Both the position numbers and the translations under genes were made by a program. The notes under the pieces were generated by a model. The model was given only the letters and a program-made list of their open reading frames with translations, was not told the origin of the DNA and did no database searches. From the NCBI GenBank assembly GCA_003327435.1, contig QOQV01000008.1, positions 62,001 through 126,000 on the forward strand: a stretch of 64,000 bases of DNA. Reading direction: 5' to 3'. This DNA is from Ignavibacteriota bacterium. GTDB lineage: Bacteria; Bacteroidota; Ignavibacteria; UBA10030; BY39. Of this stretch, positions 9,185 to 16,999 are shown one piece after another (positions within the stretch are counted from its first letter, which is position 1; the number at the start of each line of letters is the position of its first letter).

Positions 9185-10330
9185 TTAAAATCCTAAATCA
9201 AAACTTATTGCCCAAACATTGTTTTTGTAATTGTAGAAATCATCATTCGATGCATTACGTATGTAATCATACATTAAACTTATCGTGAATCCGTTTAACA
9301 GATTGAACTCTTTTTCAAGTATTAATGATACCATGTATACATTATCTATTCTTTCGTTGGATTTGATATTATCCGACAAGTCATAAGCTGGTCTGTTTAC
9401 ATAATTTTTATTCATGAAATTAAAAGAAACTTTTCCCATCATTAACCATGGTAAAACTTGAGTTAATGTAGCTTCAAAACTCGGACCTTCGTATCCATAA
9501 TTATCATCAAATAAGTCATCATCTGAAATGATATATCCTGAAGAAAGATATCTTGTTTCCTGCTGAATATTTTTTTGATAACCTCCGGCTATGCTTAATC
9601 CTGTTTCATCAAAAATTGATTGTGCAATTCTAATGTTGCCAGCAAGCTGAATAACACTTGGATTATTATCCTTTATCGTACTTTTTCCTCTCCCCATGCC
9701 AGGATTAATTACAGTTGTTTCTGGAGGGGCATTTGTGTAGGACTTAATTCCGAGATTTGCCTCGAGTGCCAATGTGGTTCGTGAAGGGAAGAAGTTCGTC
9801 AGCTGTGCAAAGAAATAATTCTCAAGATTATTCAAGTCGGATAATTCTTTGTATGTAAGATATCTTATTCTGTAACCCAACTTGCCGAAAGTTCTCTCAG
9901 ATATTTGATGCTTTATATTCAGGTATCCTATGTACTGACTGTTATCAAAGTAAGTAAAATCTTCTCGTCCAATTCTCAGATTATAATTAGCACCTAAGTT
10001 GAGTGCGGTTTCGGATTCTTCACCGTATAATTTGGTGTAAACAAGTCCTGTGGAATGTGTATGAAAACTTCTTGCAATGACATTTCGGTAATAATTGTAA
10101 GTACCAATATAAAATACCTGAAAGTTTTTTCTTTCCCCTTCAAAATCGTAACCTGTTTGCAAAGAAAATTGTGTTAATCTATCGTAAGTGTTCAGGTAGT
10201 TATTGTTTACATTATCATCGAATGCATTATGGATACTTGTACTTAATAGGAATTGTGATTGTGTCTCCGAAATTCCTAGAATAATTGATACAGTAATTCC
10301 CATCAGATAAATTAGTTTAGATTTATCCAT
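9185..10330 (-). CDS. Outer-membrane beta-barrel-like protein
   Basis: The 381-residue protein has a signal peptide (about 1-25, ending SETQS-Q) and a body made of alternating amphipathic strands rich in Tyr, Asn, Phe and Gly. It ends in an aromatic residue after an alternating strand (AISFDLGF), as expected for an outer-membrane barrel. AGGT lies ahead of the ATG. It sits 6 bases after the small acidic-motif protein gene and 36 bases before the DUF4382 lipoprotein, so the three are probably co-transcribed. I recognise no named family. An outer-membrane channel or anchor for the neighbouring secreted proteins is an inference. Confidence 0.75.
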   Translation of the reverse strand: MDKSKLIYLMGITVSIILGISETQSQFLLSTSIHNAFDDNVNNNYLNTYDRLTQFSLQTGYDFEGERKNFQVFYIGTYNYYRNVIARSFHTHSTGLVYTKLYGEESETALNLGANYNLRIGREDFTYFDNSQYIGYLNIKHQISERTFGKLGYRIRYLTYKELSDLNNLENYFFAQLTNFFPSRTTLALEANLGIKSYTNAPPETTVINPGMGRGKSTIKDNNPSVIQLAGNIRIAQSIFDETGLSIAGGYQKNIQQETRYLSSGYIISDDDLFDDNYGYEGPSFEATLTQVLPWLMMGKVSFNFMNKNYVNRPAYDLSDNIKSNERIDNVYMVSLILEKEFNLLNGFTISLMYDYIRNASNDDFYNYKNNVWAISFDLGF

Positions 10331-10335
10331 AAATT

Positions 10336-10659
10336 TTACCTGTTACCTAATCGTTTTTTTCCACCTTGTTGGTCTTGTTTAACCCCGTGACGAGAACGTA
10401 TTCCAACGCCACCAGAGCGTCCGTCACAAATACCGTCGCCGTCTAAATCAACAAATCTATCTCTCAATCGCTTCTGTTTTCCAACACCCTGTTGTTTCTC
10501 AATTCTATCGTCGACACCGTTTGCATTCTCGTCTATAAAATCGGATTTTTTCTCAATCTCTTGTGACTTATTGTCTTTCAGGGAATCTGATTGACTTTGA
10601 GCAAACGATAGCCCACTCAACAGTACCAACATTAACATTATTTTTAACAATTGTTTCAT
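10336..10659 (-). CDS. Small secreted protein with Asp-rich calcium-binding-like motifs
   Basis: The 107-residue product has a clear signal peptide (about 1-21, ending LSFA-Q) and AGGAAATG upstream of the ATG. The mature part holds DENANGVDDRI and DLDGDGICDG, which match the D-x-[DN]-x-[DN]-G-x-x-D calcium loops of thrombospondin type 3, dockerin and EF-hand-like repeats. The C-terminal 30 residues are very basic and Gly/Arg/Lys-rich. It resembles the secreted protein encoded at 11290-11700, which suggests two related components of one surface structure. Calcium binding is inferred from the motifs only. Confidence 0.75.
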   Translation of the reverse strand: MKQLLKIMLMLVLLSGLSFAQSQSDSLKDNKSQEIEKKSDFIDENANGVDDRIEKQQGVGKQKRLRDRFVDLDGDGICDGRSGGVGIRSRHGVKQDQQGGKKRLGNR

Positions 10660-10689
10660 AACATTTCCTATGGTTTTATTTTAATATAC

Positions 10690-10729
10690 TTCGGATGCAG
10701 GAGATAAAAAATTTTCTCCGGCATCCGAA
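10690..10729. repeat. Intercistronic hairpin
   Basis: TTCGGATGC (10690-10698) pairs with GCATCCGAA (10721-10729), and inside it GGAGA (10700-10704) pairs with TCTCC (10715-10719). It lies between two genes of the envelope operon. No U-run follows on the minus strand, so mRNA stabilisation or differential expression is likelier than termination. Confidence 0.65.
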
Positions 10730-10742
10730 CTGGGTCAACAAA

Positions 10743-11186
10743 CTACTTATTACCACCTTTAAACTTACCGCTCTTGCCACTTTTACCTGAGCGTTTACCA
10801 TCTTTACCGCTTGACCACTTGGGTTTACCATTCTGATCAGCTAAAGATATCTGTTTGCCATCCTGAGTAATTTCCCAGGGATAGAATTCATATCTACCCT
10901 GAACCTGTTTTACTTCACCTTTAATTTGAGCCTGAACATTGTGTCTTAACTGGAATTTTTCTCGTTCCCAGTACCATTGTGGTCCTAAATGAACGCGATA
11001 TTCTTTTCCGTCTTCACCTTTAAAAGTTGCATAAGGATGTTTTACTTCAGTAATTGTTCCTTTGATAGTTTGAACATTATCCACATCATTCTTTTCGGAA
11101 CCCTGTGTTGCTCTACCTTCAGTTTGAGCATACACTAATGCTGGAACAATGAGAGCTATCAAAATTATTCGTTGTAATGTTTTCAT
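10743..11186 (-). CDS. Secreted basic protein with a small OB-fold-like core
   Basis: I choose the ATG at 11186: AAAGGAG sits seven bases upstream and the signal peptide (MKTLQRIILIALIVPALVYA) begins directly there. An ATG at 11219 would place 11 charged residues in front. The 147-residue product has a beta-rich core (about 40-110: TIKGTITEV, YATFKGEDGKEYRVHLG, VQAQIKGEV) resembling small OB-fold or DUF5666-like secreted proteins. It ends in a lysine/glycine/serine-rich tail. The tail could bind a negatively charged surface polymer, but this is a guess. A strong hairpin (11241-11278) separates it from the upstream gene, so its mRNA level may differ from that gene's. Confidence 0.7.
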   Translation of the reverse strand: MKTLQRIILIALIVPALVYAQTEGRATQGSEKNDVDNVQTIKGTITEVKHPYATFKGEDGKEYRVHLGPQWYWEREKFQLRHNVQAQIKGEVKQVQGRYEFYPWEITQDGKQISLADQNGKPKWSSGKDGKRSGKSGKSGKFKGGNK

Positions 11187-11240
11187 TTTATCATCTCCTT
11201 TTATTTTTTGTTTATACATAGTTTATTTTCTCTTTTGATA

Positions 11241-11278
11241 AAAGAATGACGATGAACGAAGGTTCACCGTCACTCTTT
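11241..11278 (-). terminator. Intrinsic terminator or attenuator inside the envelope operon
   Basis: Seventeen-base arms (11241-11257 and 11262-11278) pair fully apart from two G-U pairs, around a 4-base loop. On the minus strand the stem runs into ATTCTTTTATC. It lies just after the stop of the gene at 11290-11700, so part of the transcription from the sigma-54-like promoter probably ends here and the genes below depend on read-through. Confidence 0.65.
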
Positions 11279-11289
11279 ATAATCTATTT

Positions 11290-11700
11290 TTATTTACCTC
11301 TTCGTGTTTGCTTAACACTACCTTTGGGACCAGTACCGTCACAGTTACCTGATTTTGTTCCAGGTCCGTATCCAGTGCCATCTCTCGGACCAATTCCGCT
11401 CTTACCGGTTCCGTCACCAGGTCCGTATCCACCTTTGCCGTTCTTTGCAGATTTACCATTCATCAATTTGCGACCGGTTCCATCCTGCGGTTTTACAAAG
11501 TCGGGATCTTTTCCGTTTGGAATACCATCGCCATCTGAATCAATTGCGTTATCGTTTATGCCATCGCCATTAAGGTCTACGAAACCTTTTGTACCTTTGC
11601 CGCCCTTTGCACTCTGGGCGTTTGCATCTGTTGATGTTAATAAGAATATTACTGCTACTAAAGTCAGTAATGTTGCGAGTAATTTAATGTTGCCTTTCAT
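11290..11700 (-). CDS. Secreted Gly-rich protein with thrombospondin type 3-like calcium loops
   Basis: The 136-residue product has a signal peptide (about 1-29, ending DANA-Q). Next come two consecutive calcium-loop motifs, DLNGDGIND and DSDGDGIPNGKDPD, typical of thrombospondin type 3 repeats. The last 70 residues are a repetitive Gly/Lys/Pro/Asp-rich tail with DGTG recurring four times (DGTGRK, DGTGKS, DGTGYG, CDGTGP). AAAGGATT lies ahead of the ATG. It is the first gene after the sigma-54-like promoter and the regulator-type palindromes, so it is probably the most strongly induced product of the two-component system upstream. I recognise no named family. Confidence 0.75.
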   Translation of the reverse strand: MKGNIKLLATLLTLVAVIFLLTSTDANAQSAKGGKGTKGFVDLNGDGINDNAIDSDGDGIPNGKDPDFVKPQDGTGRKLMNGKSAKNGKGGYGPGDGTGKSGIGPRDGTGYGPGTKSGNCDGTGPKGSVKQTRRGK

Positions 11701-11763
11701 TTTATGAATCCTTTATTTTTATTATTGATATTGTTATTTATTTATTCTTTGATTTGAATAAAG

Positions 11764-11778
11764 ACATTTATCGTGCCA
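11764..11778 (-). promoter_or_regulatory. Sigma-54-like (-24/-12) promoter
   Basis: On the minus strand the site reads TGGCACG-ATAA-ATGT against the consensus TGGCACG-N4-TTGC. The -24 element matches fully; the -12 element matches two of four bases. The expected transcript start is near 11752, about 50 bases ahead of the ATG at 11700. The gene cluster upstream encodes a sigma-54 activator, and paired palindromes lie at a suitable enhancer distance. Confidence 0.6.
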
Positions 11779-11839
11779 GAAAGAAAATTGGCGAAATTGT
11801 GCATTTTTCAATGAAATATTTGGCTTCGTACGATAGGTA

Positions 11840-11877
11840 TCGACATCTTCGTCGAGTGGGTTCGACTATTTTGTCGA
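11840..11877. promoter_or_regulatory. Two tandem palindromes, candidate enhancer sites for the adjacent NtrC-family regulator
   Basis: Two copies of TCGAC-N6-GTCGA lie at 11840-11855 and 11862-11877. Their centres are 22 bp apart, so they sit on the same face of the helix. They are about 90-125 bp upstream of the predicted start of the sigma-54-like promoter, the usual place for NtrC-type activator dimers. A third, partial site (TCGTACGA, 11826-11833) lies next to them. Confidence 0.7.
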
Positions 11878-11923
11878 GGTGGGAAAACGAAAGTAGAGAG
11901 AATTATAACTTGTTATTGCACTT

Positions 11924-13285
11924 TTACTTCACTCCCCACTTTTTCAATTTATATCTTAAATTTCTTTCCGATATTCCTAACATCTCCGCTGCTTTTGATT
12001 GATTTCCGTTTGTTAATCGAAGTGCCTCGAATATTAATTCCTTCTCAAGTTTTTCAACCTGTGCAGGAAGGGAAGTCAACATCTCAGGTTTTTGTAAATC
12101 ACCTTCTTTTTGAAATTCTTTTACCACTTGAGGTAATTCATTTGTTGTTATTAAATTTTGACGTGATAATATTACCGCACGCTGAACAATATTCTCTAAC
12201 TCACGAATATTTCCCGGATAGTTATAACGTAAAAGCAACTCCCAAGCTTCTTTTGAGAAAGCAATGTTATCCCGTTTCTGTTCCGAAGCGAATTTTTTTA
12301 AAAAGTATTCGAGAAGTGCCGGAATATCTTCTCTGCGATTTCGAAGCGGTGGAATGTCTATTGTCACAACATTTAATCTATAATATAAATCTTCGCGAAA
12401 TGTACCTGCTTTTATCAAATCCTCAAGATTTCTGTTGGTTGCTGCAATTATTCTTACATCAACTTTTATTGTTTCGCTTCCACCAACGCGCTCAAATTGC
12501 TGTTCCTGAAGAACTCTTAATAACTTTACCTGAGTTGCTAAAGGAATATCACCAATTTCGTCAAGAAAAATTGTCCCACCATCTGCAAGTTCGAAACGAC
12601 CTCTTCTTTGTTTATCTGCTCCTGTGAATGCACCTTTCTCATGTCCAAACAATTCGCTTTCTAACAGGTTCTCGTTTAAAGCTGCACAGTTTACTGCAAT
12701 AAATGGTTTTTCTTTTCGTTGGCTGTTAAAATGAATTGCTTTTGCGATGAGTTCCTTTCCTGTTCCGCTTTCACCGCGAATTAGCACCGATGCTTTGCTT
12801 CGAGCTACCCGCGAAGCGGTGTTCAACACATTTTCCATCGCAGCCGATTGTGAAACAATTCCTGGAAATGTCAATCGTTCAATTAACTGTTCTTTGAGTA
12901 ATTTGTTCTCCGAAACCAATCTTTGTCTTTCAAAAGTGCGGTTAATCAACAGTTCAAGTTCGTCAAGGTTAATTGGTTTGGTCAGGTAGTTGTAAGCTCC
13001 TTCGCGCATAGCTTCGACGGCGGTTTCAATAGTTCCGAATGCTGTCATAATAATCACAGCAATTTCTGGATTTATCGATCGTACCAATTTTAATACTTCG
13101 ATGCCTGATATATCGGGCATTTTAAAATCTGTAATAACCAAATCTATTATGTTTTTCGAAGCAATCTCAATCGCCTGGTTGCCAGAGCTTGCTTCATAAA
13201 TTTTGTAGCCCTGCTTTTTTAAAAAACCAGAAAGAACTTTTCTCTGTGTGGCTTCGTCATCAACTATTAAAATTGTGTATTCCAT
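11924..13285 (-). CDS. Sigma-54-dependent response regulator (NtrC/AtoC/ZraR family)
   Basis: The 453-residue protein has the three classical domains. A receiver (1-120) carries Asp53 in VITDFKMPD and the acidic pair VDDE. An AAA+ sigma-54 activator domain (about 140-370) carries Walker A GESGTGKE, GAFTGA (about 215) and the switch region GTIFLDEIGD. A Fis-type helix-turn-helix closes it (NGNQSKAAEMLGISERNLRYKL). Phosphorylation by the kinase encoded 11 bases upstream should drive assembly and open sigma-54 promoters. The paired palindromes at 11840-11877, directly downstream of its own gene, are the obvious candidate sites, and the target is then the envelope operon 11700-8366. Confidence 0.95.
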   Translation of the reverse strand: MEYTILIVDDEATQRKVLSGFLKKQGYKIYEASSGNQAIEIASKNIIDLVITDFKMPDISGIEVLKLVRSINPEIAVIIMTAFGTIETAVEAMREGAYNYLTKPINLDELELLINRTFERQRLVSENKLLKEQLIERLTFPGIVSQSAAMENVLNTASRVARSKASVLIRGESGTGKELIAKAIHFNSQRKEKPFIAVNCAALNENLLESELFGHEKGAFTGADKQRRGRFELADGGTIFLDEIGDIPLATQVKLLRVLQEQQFERVGGSETIKVDVRIIAATNRNLEDLIKAGTFREDLYYRLNVVTIDIPPLRNRREDIPALLEYFLKKFASEQKRDNIAFSKEAWELLLRYNYPGNIRELENIVQRAVILSRQNLITTNELPQVVKEFQKEGDLQKPEMLTSLPAQVEKLEKELIFEALRLTNGNQSKAAEMLGISERNLRYKLKKWGVK

Positions 13286-13296
13286 ATAAAACCTTT

Positions 13297-15324
13297 TTAT
13301 TTATACGGTAACTCGATAATAAATTTTGTTCCTTTTCCCAAATGCGACTCAACAGAAATATTACCATTATGTTGAGAAATTATTTGCTGAACAATACTCA
13401 AACCAAGTCCTGTTCCGCTTTTTTTGGTGCTGAAATAAAGATTGAAAATCTTGGATAAATTTTCTTGTGGTATTCCTTCGCCTGTGTCCTCAATTGTAAA
13501 AATAGCTTTATTTTTATCTGATTTTAGAGATAATTTTATAAATCCACCTTTTTGTGTTGCATCTAAGGCATTCTGTAATATGTTTAAAAGGGCTTGCTTC
13601 ATTTTGTCATAGTCAATTTTTAGAACCATTGCATCGTGTTGTATAGTTTCAAAGTTGACTCCTTTCTCCTTAGCCTGTGATGAAAAAATTATTTCAATAT
13701 CTTCTATTAATTTTTTTGAGAATACTTCCGTTAAATTTAGTTTTGGTGGACGAGCAAAACTTAAAAATTGTTGTATAATCCTATTTACTCGCTGTATTTC
13801 AGATAACAAAGCTTCTGTGAGCAAAACATATTCTGAAACATTTGCTGCAGGCTGGAATTCCTTTTTGAATCTCTGTCCAATCATGTAAATTGAATTCAGA
13901 GGATTTTTGATTTCATGTGCAACACCTGATGCTAATTCACCCATAGCGCTTAATCTTTCCCGCTGCTTTATCTGGTTTTCCATTTTCCTTACTTCGGTAA
14001 GGTCTCTTATGACAGCTGTAAATGCATCTAATTCACCCAGTTGATTATTGATTAAAGTTGTGTTGACAGATAAAATTTTTCCATTGTATCCAAAATCGAT
14101 TTCGAATTCTTCGTTTTTAAGTGGACTGTAGTTTTTCAGGCTTTCGTATATTGTGTTTAGTTTTCCACCTAAAATCTCTTTGAGATTTTTTCCAATTGCG
14201 TCTTTTGTTTTGATTCCAAAGATTTTAGATGCTTGCTCATTGAAAATTGTGATAATACCATTTTTATCTGTTGTGATTACGGCGTCTGCCATGTTCTGTA
14301 AAATATTTCCAGTATATGTCTGAATTTTCTCATATTCTCTTGAAACAAACTGTAAATTTTGGTTTATAAAGATGATGCTAATAACAATTGCTAAGATTAC
14401 TAACAAGACAAGCGAAATGATGATTGATCTTCTTATCATTCTCTGATTCAAAGCATGAATCTCATCCATTGCAAGCCCGAGCCGTAGTAATCCAATCTTT
14501 TCACCTTCAACATTAAAAGATTTCACAACCTCAAATACTTCTTTACCATTTGTTGTGTGGATGCGTGTATGAATTGTATCGGTTTGATTTGCATTTAAAA
14601 GGAAAGTATCTCCTTCAATCGGTTCGGTTTCGATTACCGATTGGCTTGCTGCGATAATTCCTTCTTCATCTTGCAAAATTATATATTCTATACCATCATT
14701 GTTACCAATGTCCTGCAGGATTTTACCAATACCTATTTTCTTTCTGAAATCGAGTAGATACTTTGCATCGACATTTAACACAATGGCACCGGGCTTATTT
14801 TTTGTCCGCCGCACGGCAACAGTATAACGCATTCCGTTTTCATATCTTGCTTCTTTAAGTCCAATTACCAGCTCCTGTTTTTGGTCTTGTAAGATAGGTT
14901 TGATGAAATCAACCGGCGAGTTTTTAGCTTCGAGATTTTTATGCTCAGGTTCGGGTGTATGATTGCTTAAGATTTTGTTTCCATTTTTATCAAAAATGTT
15001 TATTCGGTAAATATTATTTTCTTCAGCAAATTTTATGAGGTCGGTTTGTTTTAAATGTGTGATACTGTCTAAGCGTGCAATCATTCTACCAGCTGTAAGC
15101 AACCTCTGTGCGATAAGGTCTTCGATCTCTGAGCTTGATGTGAGAGTGTTGCTGCTACTTATTGTAATTGTCTCAATTAATGAAATGGCTTGTTCAGTCA
15201 TTAAATGAAAAAGCTCAAGGCGACTTTGTGTAAGTTCAAGATAGGCAGAAACTACCATAATTAACGCGATAAAGGCGGTAATAGCAATAATATAACGTGG
15301 TTTGATGTTGAGAAATTTTTTCAT
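13297..15324 (-). CDS. Membrane sensor histidine kinase with PAS domain
   Basis: The 675-residue protein has membrane segments at about 10-28 and 299-320 enclosing a 270-residue periplasmic sensor region of likely Cache/PAS-like fold. A cytoplasmic PAS domain (about 340-445) follows, then HisKA with the phospho-acceptor His470 in GVAHEIKNPLNS. The HATPase domain has N-box NILQNALDA, DTGEGIP and GTGLGLSI. This is the layout of ZraS/AtoS-type partners of NtrC-family regulators. The regulator gene follows after 11 bases. The ligand is unknown; the targets being secreted and envelope proteins suggests an extracytoplasmic signal. Confidence 0.93.
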   Translation of the reverse strand: MKKFLNIKPRYIIAITAFIALIMVVSAYLELTQSRLELFHLMTEQAISLIETITISSSNTLTSSSEIEDLIAQRLLTAGRMIARLDSITHLKQTDLIKFAEENNIYRINIFDKNGNKILSNHTPEPEHKNLEAKNSPVDFIKPILQDQKQELVIGLKEARYENGMRYTVAVRRTKNKPGAIVLNVDAKYLLDFRKKIGIGKILQDIGNNDGIEYIILQDEEGIIAASQSVIETEPIEGDTFLLNANQTDTIHTRIHTTNGKEVFEVVKSFNVEGEKIGLLRLGLAMDEIHALNQRMIRRSIIISLVLLVILAIVISIIFINQNLQFVSREYEKIQTYTGNILQNMADAVITTDKNGIITIFNEQASKIFGIKTKDAIGKNLKEILGGKLNTIYESLKNYSPLKNEEFEIDFGYNGKILSVNTTLINNQLGELDAFTAVIRDLTEVRKMENQIKQRERLSAMGELASGVAHEIKNPLNSIYMIGQRFKKEFQPAANVSEYVLLTEALLSEIQRVNRIIQQFLSFARPPKLNLTEVFSKKLIEDIEIIFSSQAKEKGVNFETIQHDAMVLKIDYDKMKQALLNILQNALDATQKGGFIKLSLKSDKNKAIFTIEDTGEGIPQENLSKIFNLYFSTKKSGTGLGLSIVQQIISQHNGNISVESHLGKGTKFIIELPYK

Positions 15325-15428
15325 ATAAAATTTTATTAAAGTTATGAAAATATTTGAATAAAATCCAATGAATAAATTTTTTAATAATCGAAAATAGGTG
15401 TTATATTTAAATAAAAGTCAAATAAATT

Positions 15429-16550
15429 ATGACTGCCAATAGCTATCAAAAACTTGCTCAGGAATTATTATCAATAGCGGGAATTTCAATAAATGGGAAA
15501 AATCCATGGGACATTCAGGTATATAATAGTAAATTTTATAGAAGAGTCTTGACTGAAGCTGAACTTGGACTTGGTGAATCTTATATGGATGGTTGGTGGG
15601 ATGCTGAAAAAGTTGACGAGTTTATTTGCAAAGTTTTGCAAGCAGAGCTTGATAAAAAGATTAAAAGCAAGTTATCTATTTTAATAACACTACTAATTGC
15701 TCGAATTTTTAATCTGCAATCAAGAAGCAGAGCGTTTATCATTGGTGAGCGACATTATGATTTAGGTAACGACTTATTCCAGAATATGCTTGATAAGAGG
15801 ATGAACTATAGTTGCGCATACTGGAAAGATGCTACGTCACTTGATGAAGCTCAGGAAGCCAAACTTGAGTTGATATGTAAAAAATTATATCTCGAACCAG
15901 GAATGAAAATTTTAGATATTGGTAGTGGTTGGGGGTCTTTTGCAAAGTATGCTGCAGAAAAATATAATGTCAACGTTGTTGGAATTACTGTATCTAAAGA
16001 ACAGGTAACGCTCGCAAAAGAATTATGCAAAGATTTACCAGTCGAAATACGCCTCCAGGATTACCGAGATGTTAATGAACTTTTTGACAGGATTGTTAGT
16101 GTCGGTATGATTGAACATGTTGGATACAAAAACTATAAAACATATTTTAAGATAGCTTACCGATGCTTAAAGGATAAAGGATTATTTCTGCTTCATACAA
16201 TTGGTAGAAACACATCTACTACAACCGTTGATCCCTGGACTCACAAATACATTTTTCCCAATGGCATGCTTCCATCAATTTCACAGATTGCAAAAGCAGT
16301 GGAAGGATTTTTTATTATTGAGGATTTACATAATTTTGGAACCGACTATGATAAAACTCTTACTGCGTGGTATAATAATTTTCAAAATAATTGGGATAAA
16401 ATAAGAAACAAATATGGAGATAGATTTTTCCGTATGTGGAAATATTTTTTGTTATCCTCTGCTGGAGCTTTCAGAGCCCGTCATAATCAACTCTGGCAAA
16501 TTGTTTTATCAAAAGGTGGTATTGTCGGTGGTTATAAGTCAATTCGTTGA
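15429..16550 (+). CDS. cfa: Cyclopropane-fatty-acyl-phospholipid synthase
   Basis: The 373-residue enzyme methylenates cis double bonds of membrane phospholipid acyl chains using S-adenosylmethionine. The family's features are in place: an N-terminal lipid-binding region (about 1-110), the start of the catalytic domain with GERHYDLGNDLFQNMLD, the YSCAYW motif, the SAM loop ILDIGSGWGSFAKYAAE and VSVGMIEHVG. Length fits the E. coli type (about 380). The ribosome site is weak (GTCAAATAAATT). It is divergent from the kinase gene across 104 bases. A 9-base gap links it to the next small gene, so the two are probably co-transcribed. Confidence 0.95.
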   Translation: MTANSYQKLAQELLSIAGISINGKNPWDIQVYNSKFYRRVLTEAELGLGESYMDGWWDAEKVDEFICKVLQAELDKKIKSKLSILITLLIARIFNLQSRSRAFIIGERHYDLGNDLFQNMLDKRMNYSCAYWKDATSLDEAQEAKLELICKKLYLEPGMKILDIGSGWGSFAKYAAEKYNVNVVGITVSKEQVTLAKELCKDLPVEIRLQDYRDVNELFDRIVSVGMIEHVGYKNYKTYFKIAYRCLKDKGLFLLHTIGRNTSTTTVDPWTHKYIFPNGMLPSISQIAKAVEGFFIIEDLHNFGTDYDKTLTAWYNNFQNNWDKIRNKYGDRFFRMWKYFLLSSAGAFRARHNQLWQIVLSKGGIVGGYKSIR

Positions 16551-16559
16551 GAGGAGTTT

Positions 16560-16871
16560 ATGAAAAAAGTTGTAATCGAATTTCAGTATTTCGAAAGTTG
16601 CCCTAATCATAAAAAATTATATGAGAACCTGCTTTCTGCAATTAGTGACATTGAAGAAAAAATCATATTGAGAATAAAGCAGGTAATTGATGAGAAAGAT
16701 GCCAGAGCAATTAAATTTCGTGGTTCACCTACAATTTTAATTAATGGTGAGGATTTAGAGAATATGCCTGAACCGGATTTTCCAACTCTTTCCTGCAGAT
16801 TTTATGCTAATGGCTTACCGGATTCGGAAACAATCAAGAAAAATATCCTAAAATATTTAAGTCAAAATTAA
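16560..16871 (+). CDS. Small thioredoxin-fold-like protein
   Basis: The 103-residue product starts after a strong GAGGAG site. It has the pattern of small thioredoxin-like proteins (EFQYFESCPNHKKLYENL near the N-terminus, and KFRGSPTILINGEDLE near residue 60, where the cis-Pro and beta-strand of the fold would be). The usual CxxC pair is CPNH here, so only one Cys remains and classical dithiol chemistry is unlikely. Similar FRGSPT-x-L-x-N-G strings occur in DF-family and alkylmercury-lyase-related proteins. No substrate can be named. Confidence 0.6.
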   Translation: MKKVVIEFQYFESCPNHKKLYENLLSAISDIEEKIILRIKQVIDEKDARAIKFRGSPTILINGEDLENMPEPDFPTLSCRFYANGLPDSETIKKNILKYLSQN

Positions 16872-16929
16872 TTAAAACCTTATATATTCAAGATATTTTA
16901 TTCTTACTTGGAAATTACTTACAATGAGG

Positions 16930-16951
16930 TAGGAACTTTATAAAGGTACTA
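16930..16951. promoter_or_regulatory. Imperfect palindrome upstream of the CDF exporter
   Basis: The sequence TAG-GAA-CTTTATAAAG-GTA-CTA is symmetric apart from two triplets, and it sits inside a wider pair TTGGAAAT (16908-16915) / ATTTCCAA (16951-16958). A T-rich tract follows (16959-16976). It is about 50 bases ahead of the exporter ATG. It may be a metal-sensor operator, or a terminator for the upstream pair. Confidence 0.4.
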
Positions 16952-16999
16952 TTTCCAATTATCTATTCTTTTTTTTAAATTTAAACAAAATATTTATTT

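Noticed and set aside
8366-11700. Extracellular electron transfer conduit (barrel plus secreted partners)
   Set aside because: None of the five proteins contains a CxxCH haem-binding motif.
11246-11707. 153-codon plus-strand frame opposite the Gly-rich secreted protein gene
   Set aside because: It mirrors the repetitive Gly/Lys codons of the real gene, gives a Pro/Leu/Phe-rich product with no domain, and has no ribosome site.
11995-12627. 210-codon plus-strand frame opposite the response regulator
   Set aside because: The opposite strand encodes an intact AAA+ and helix-turn-helix region; the plus frame has no recognisable motif.
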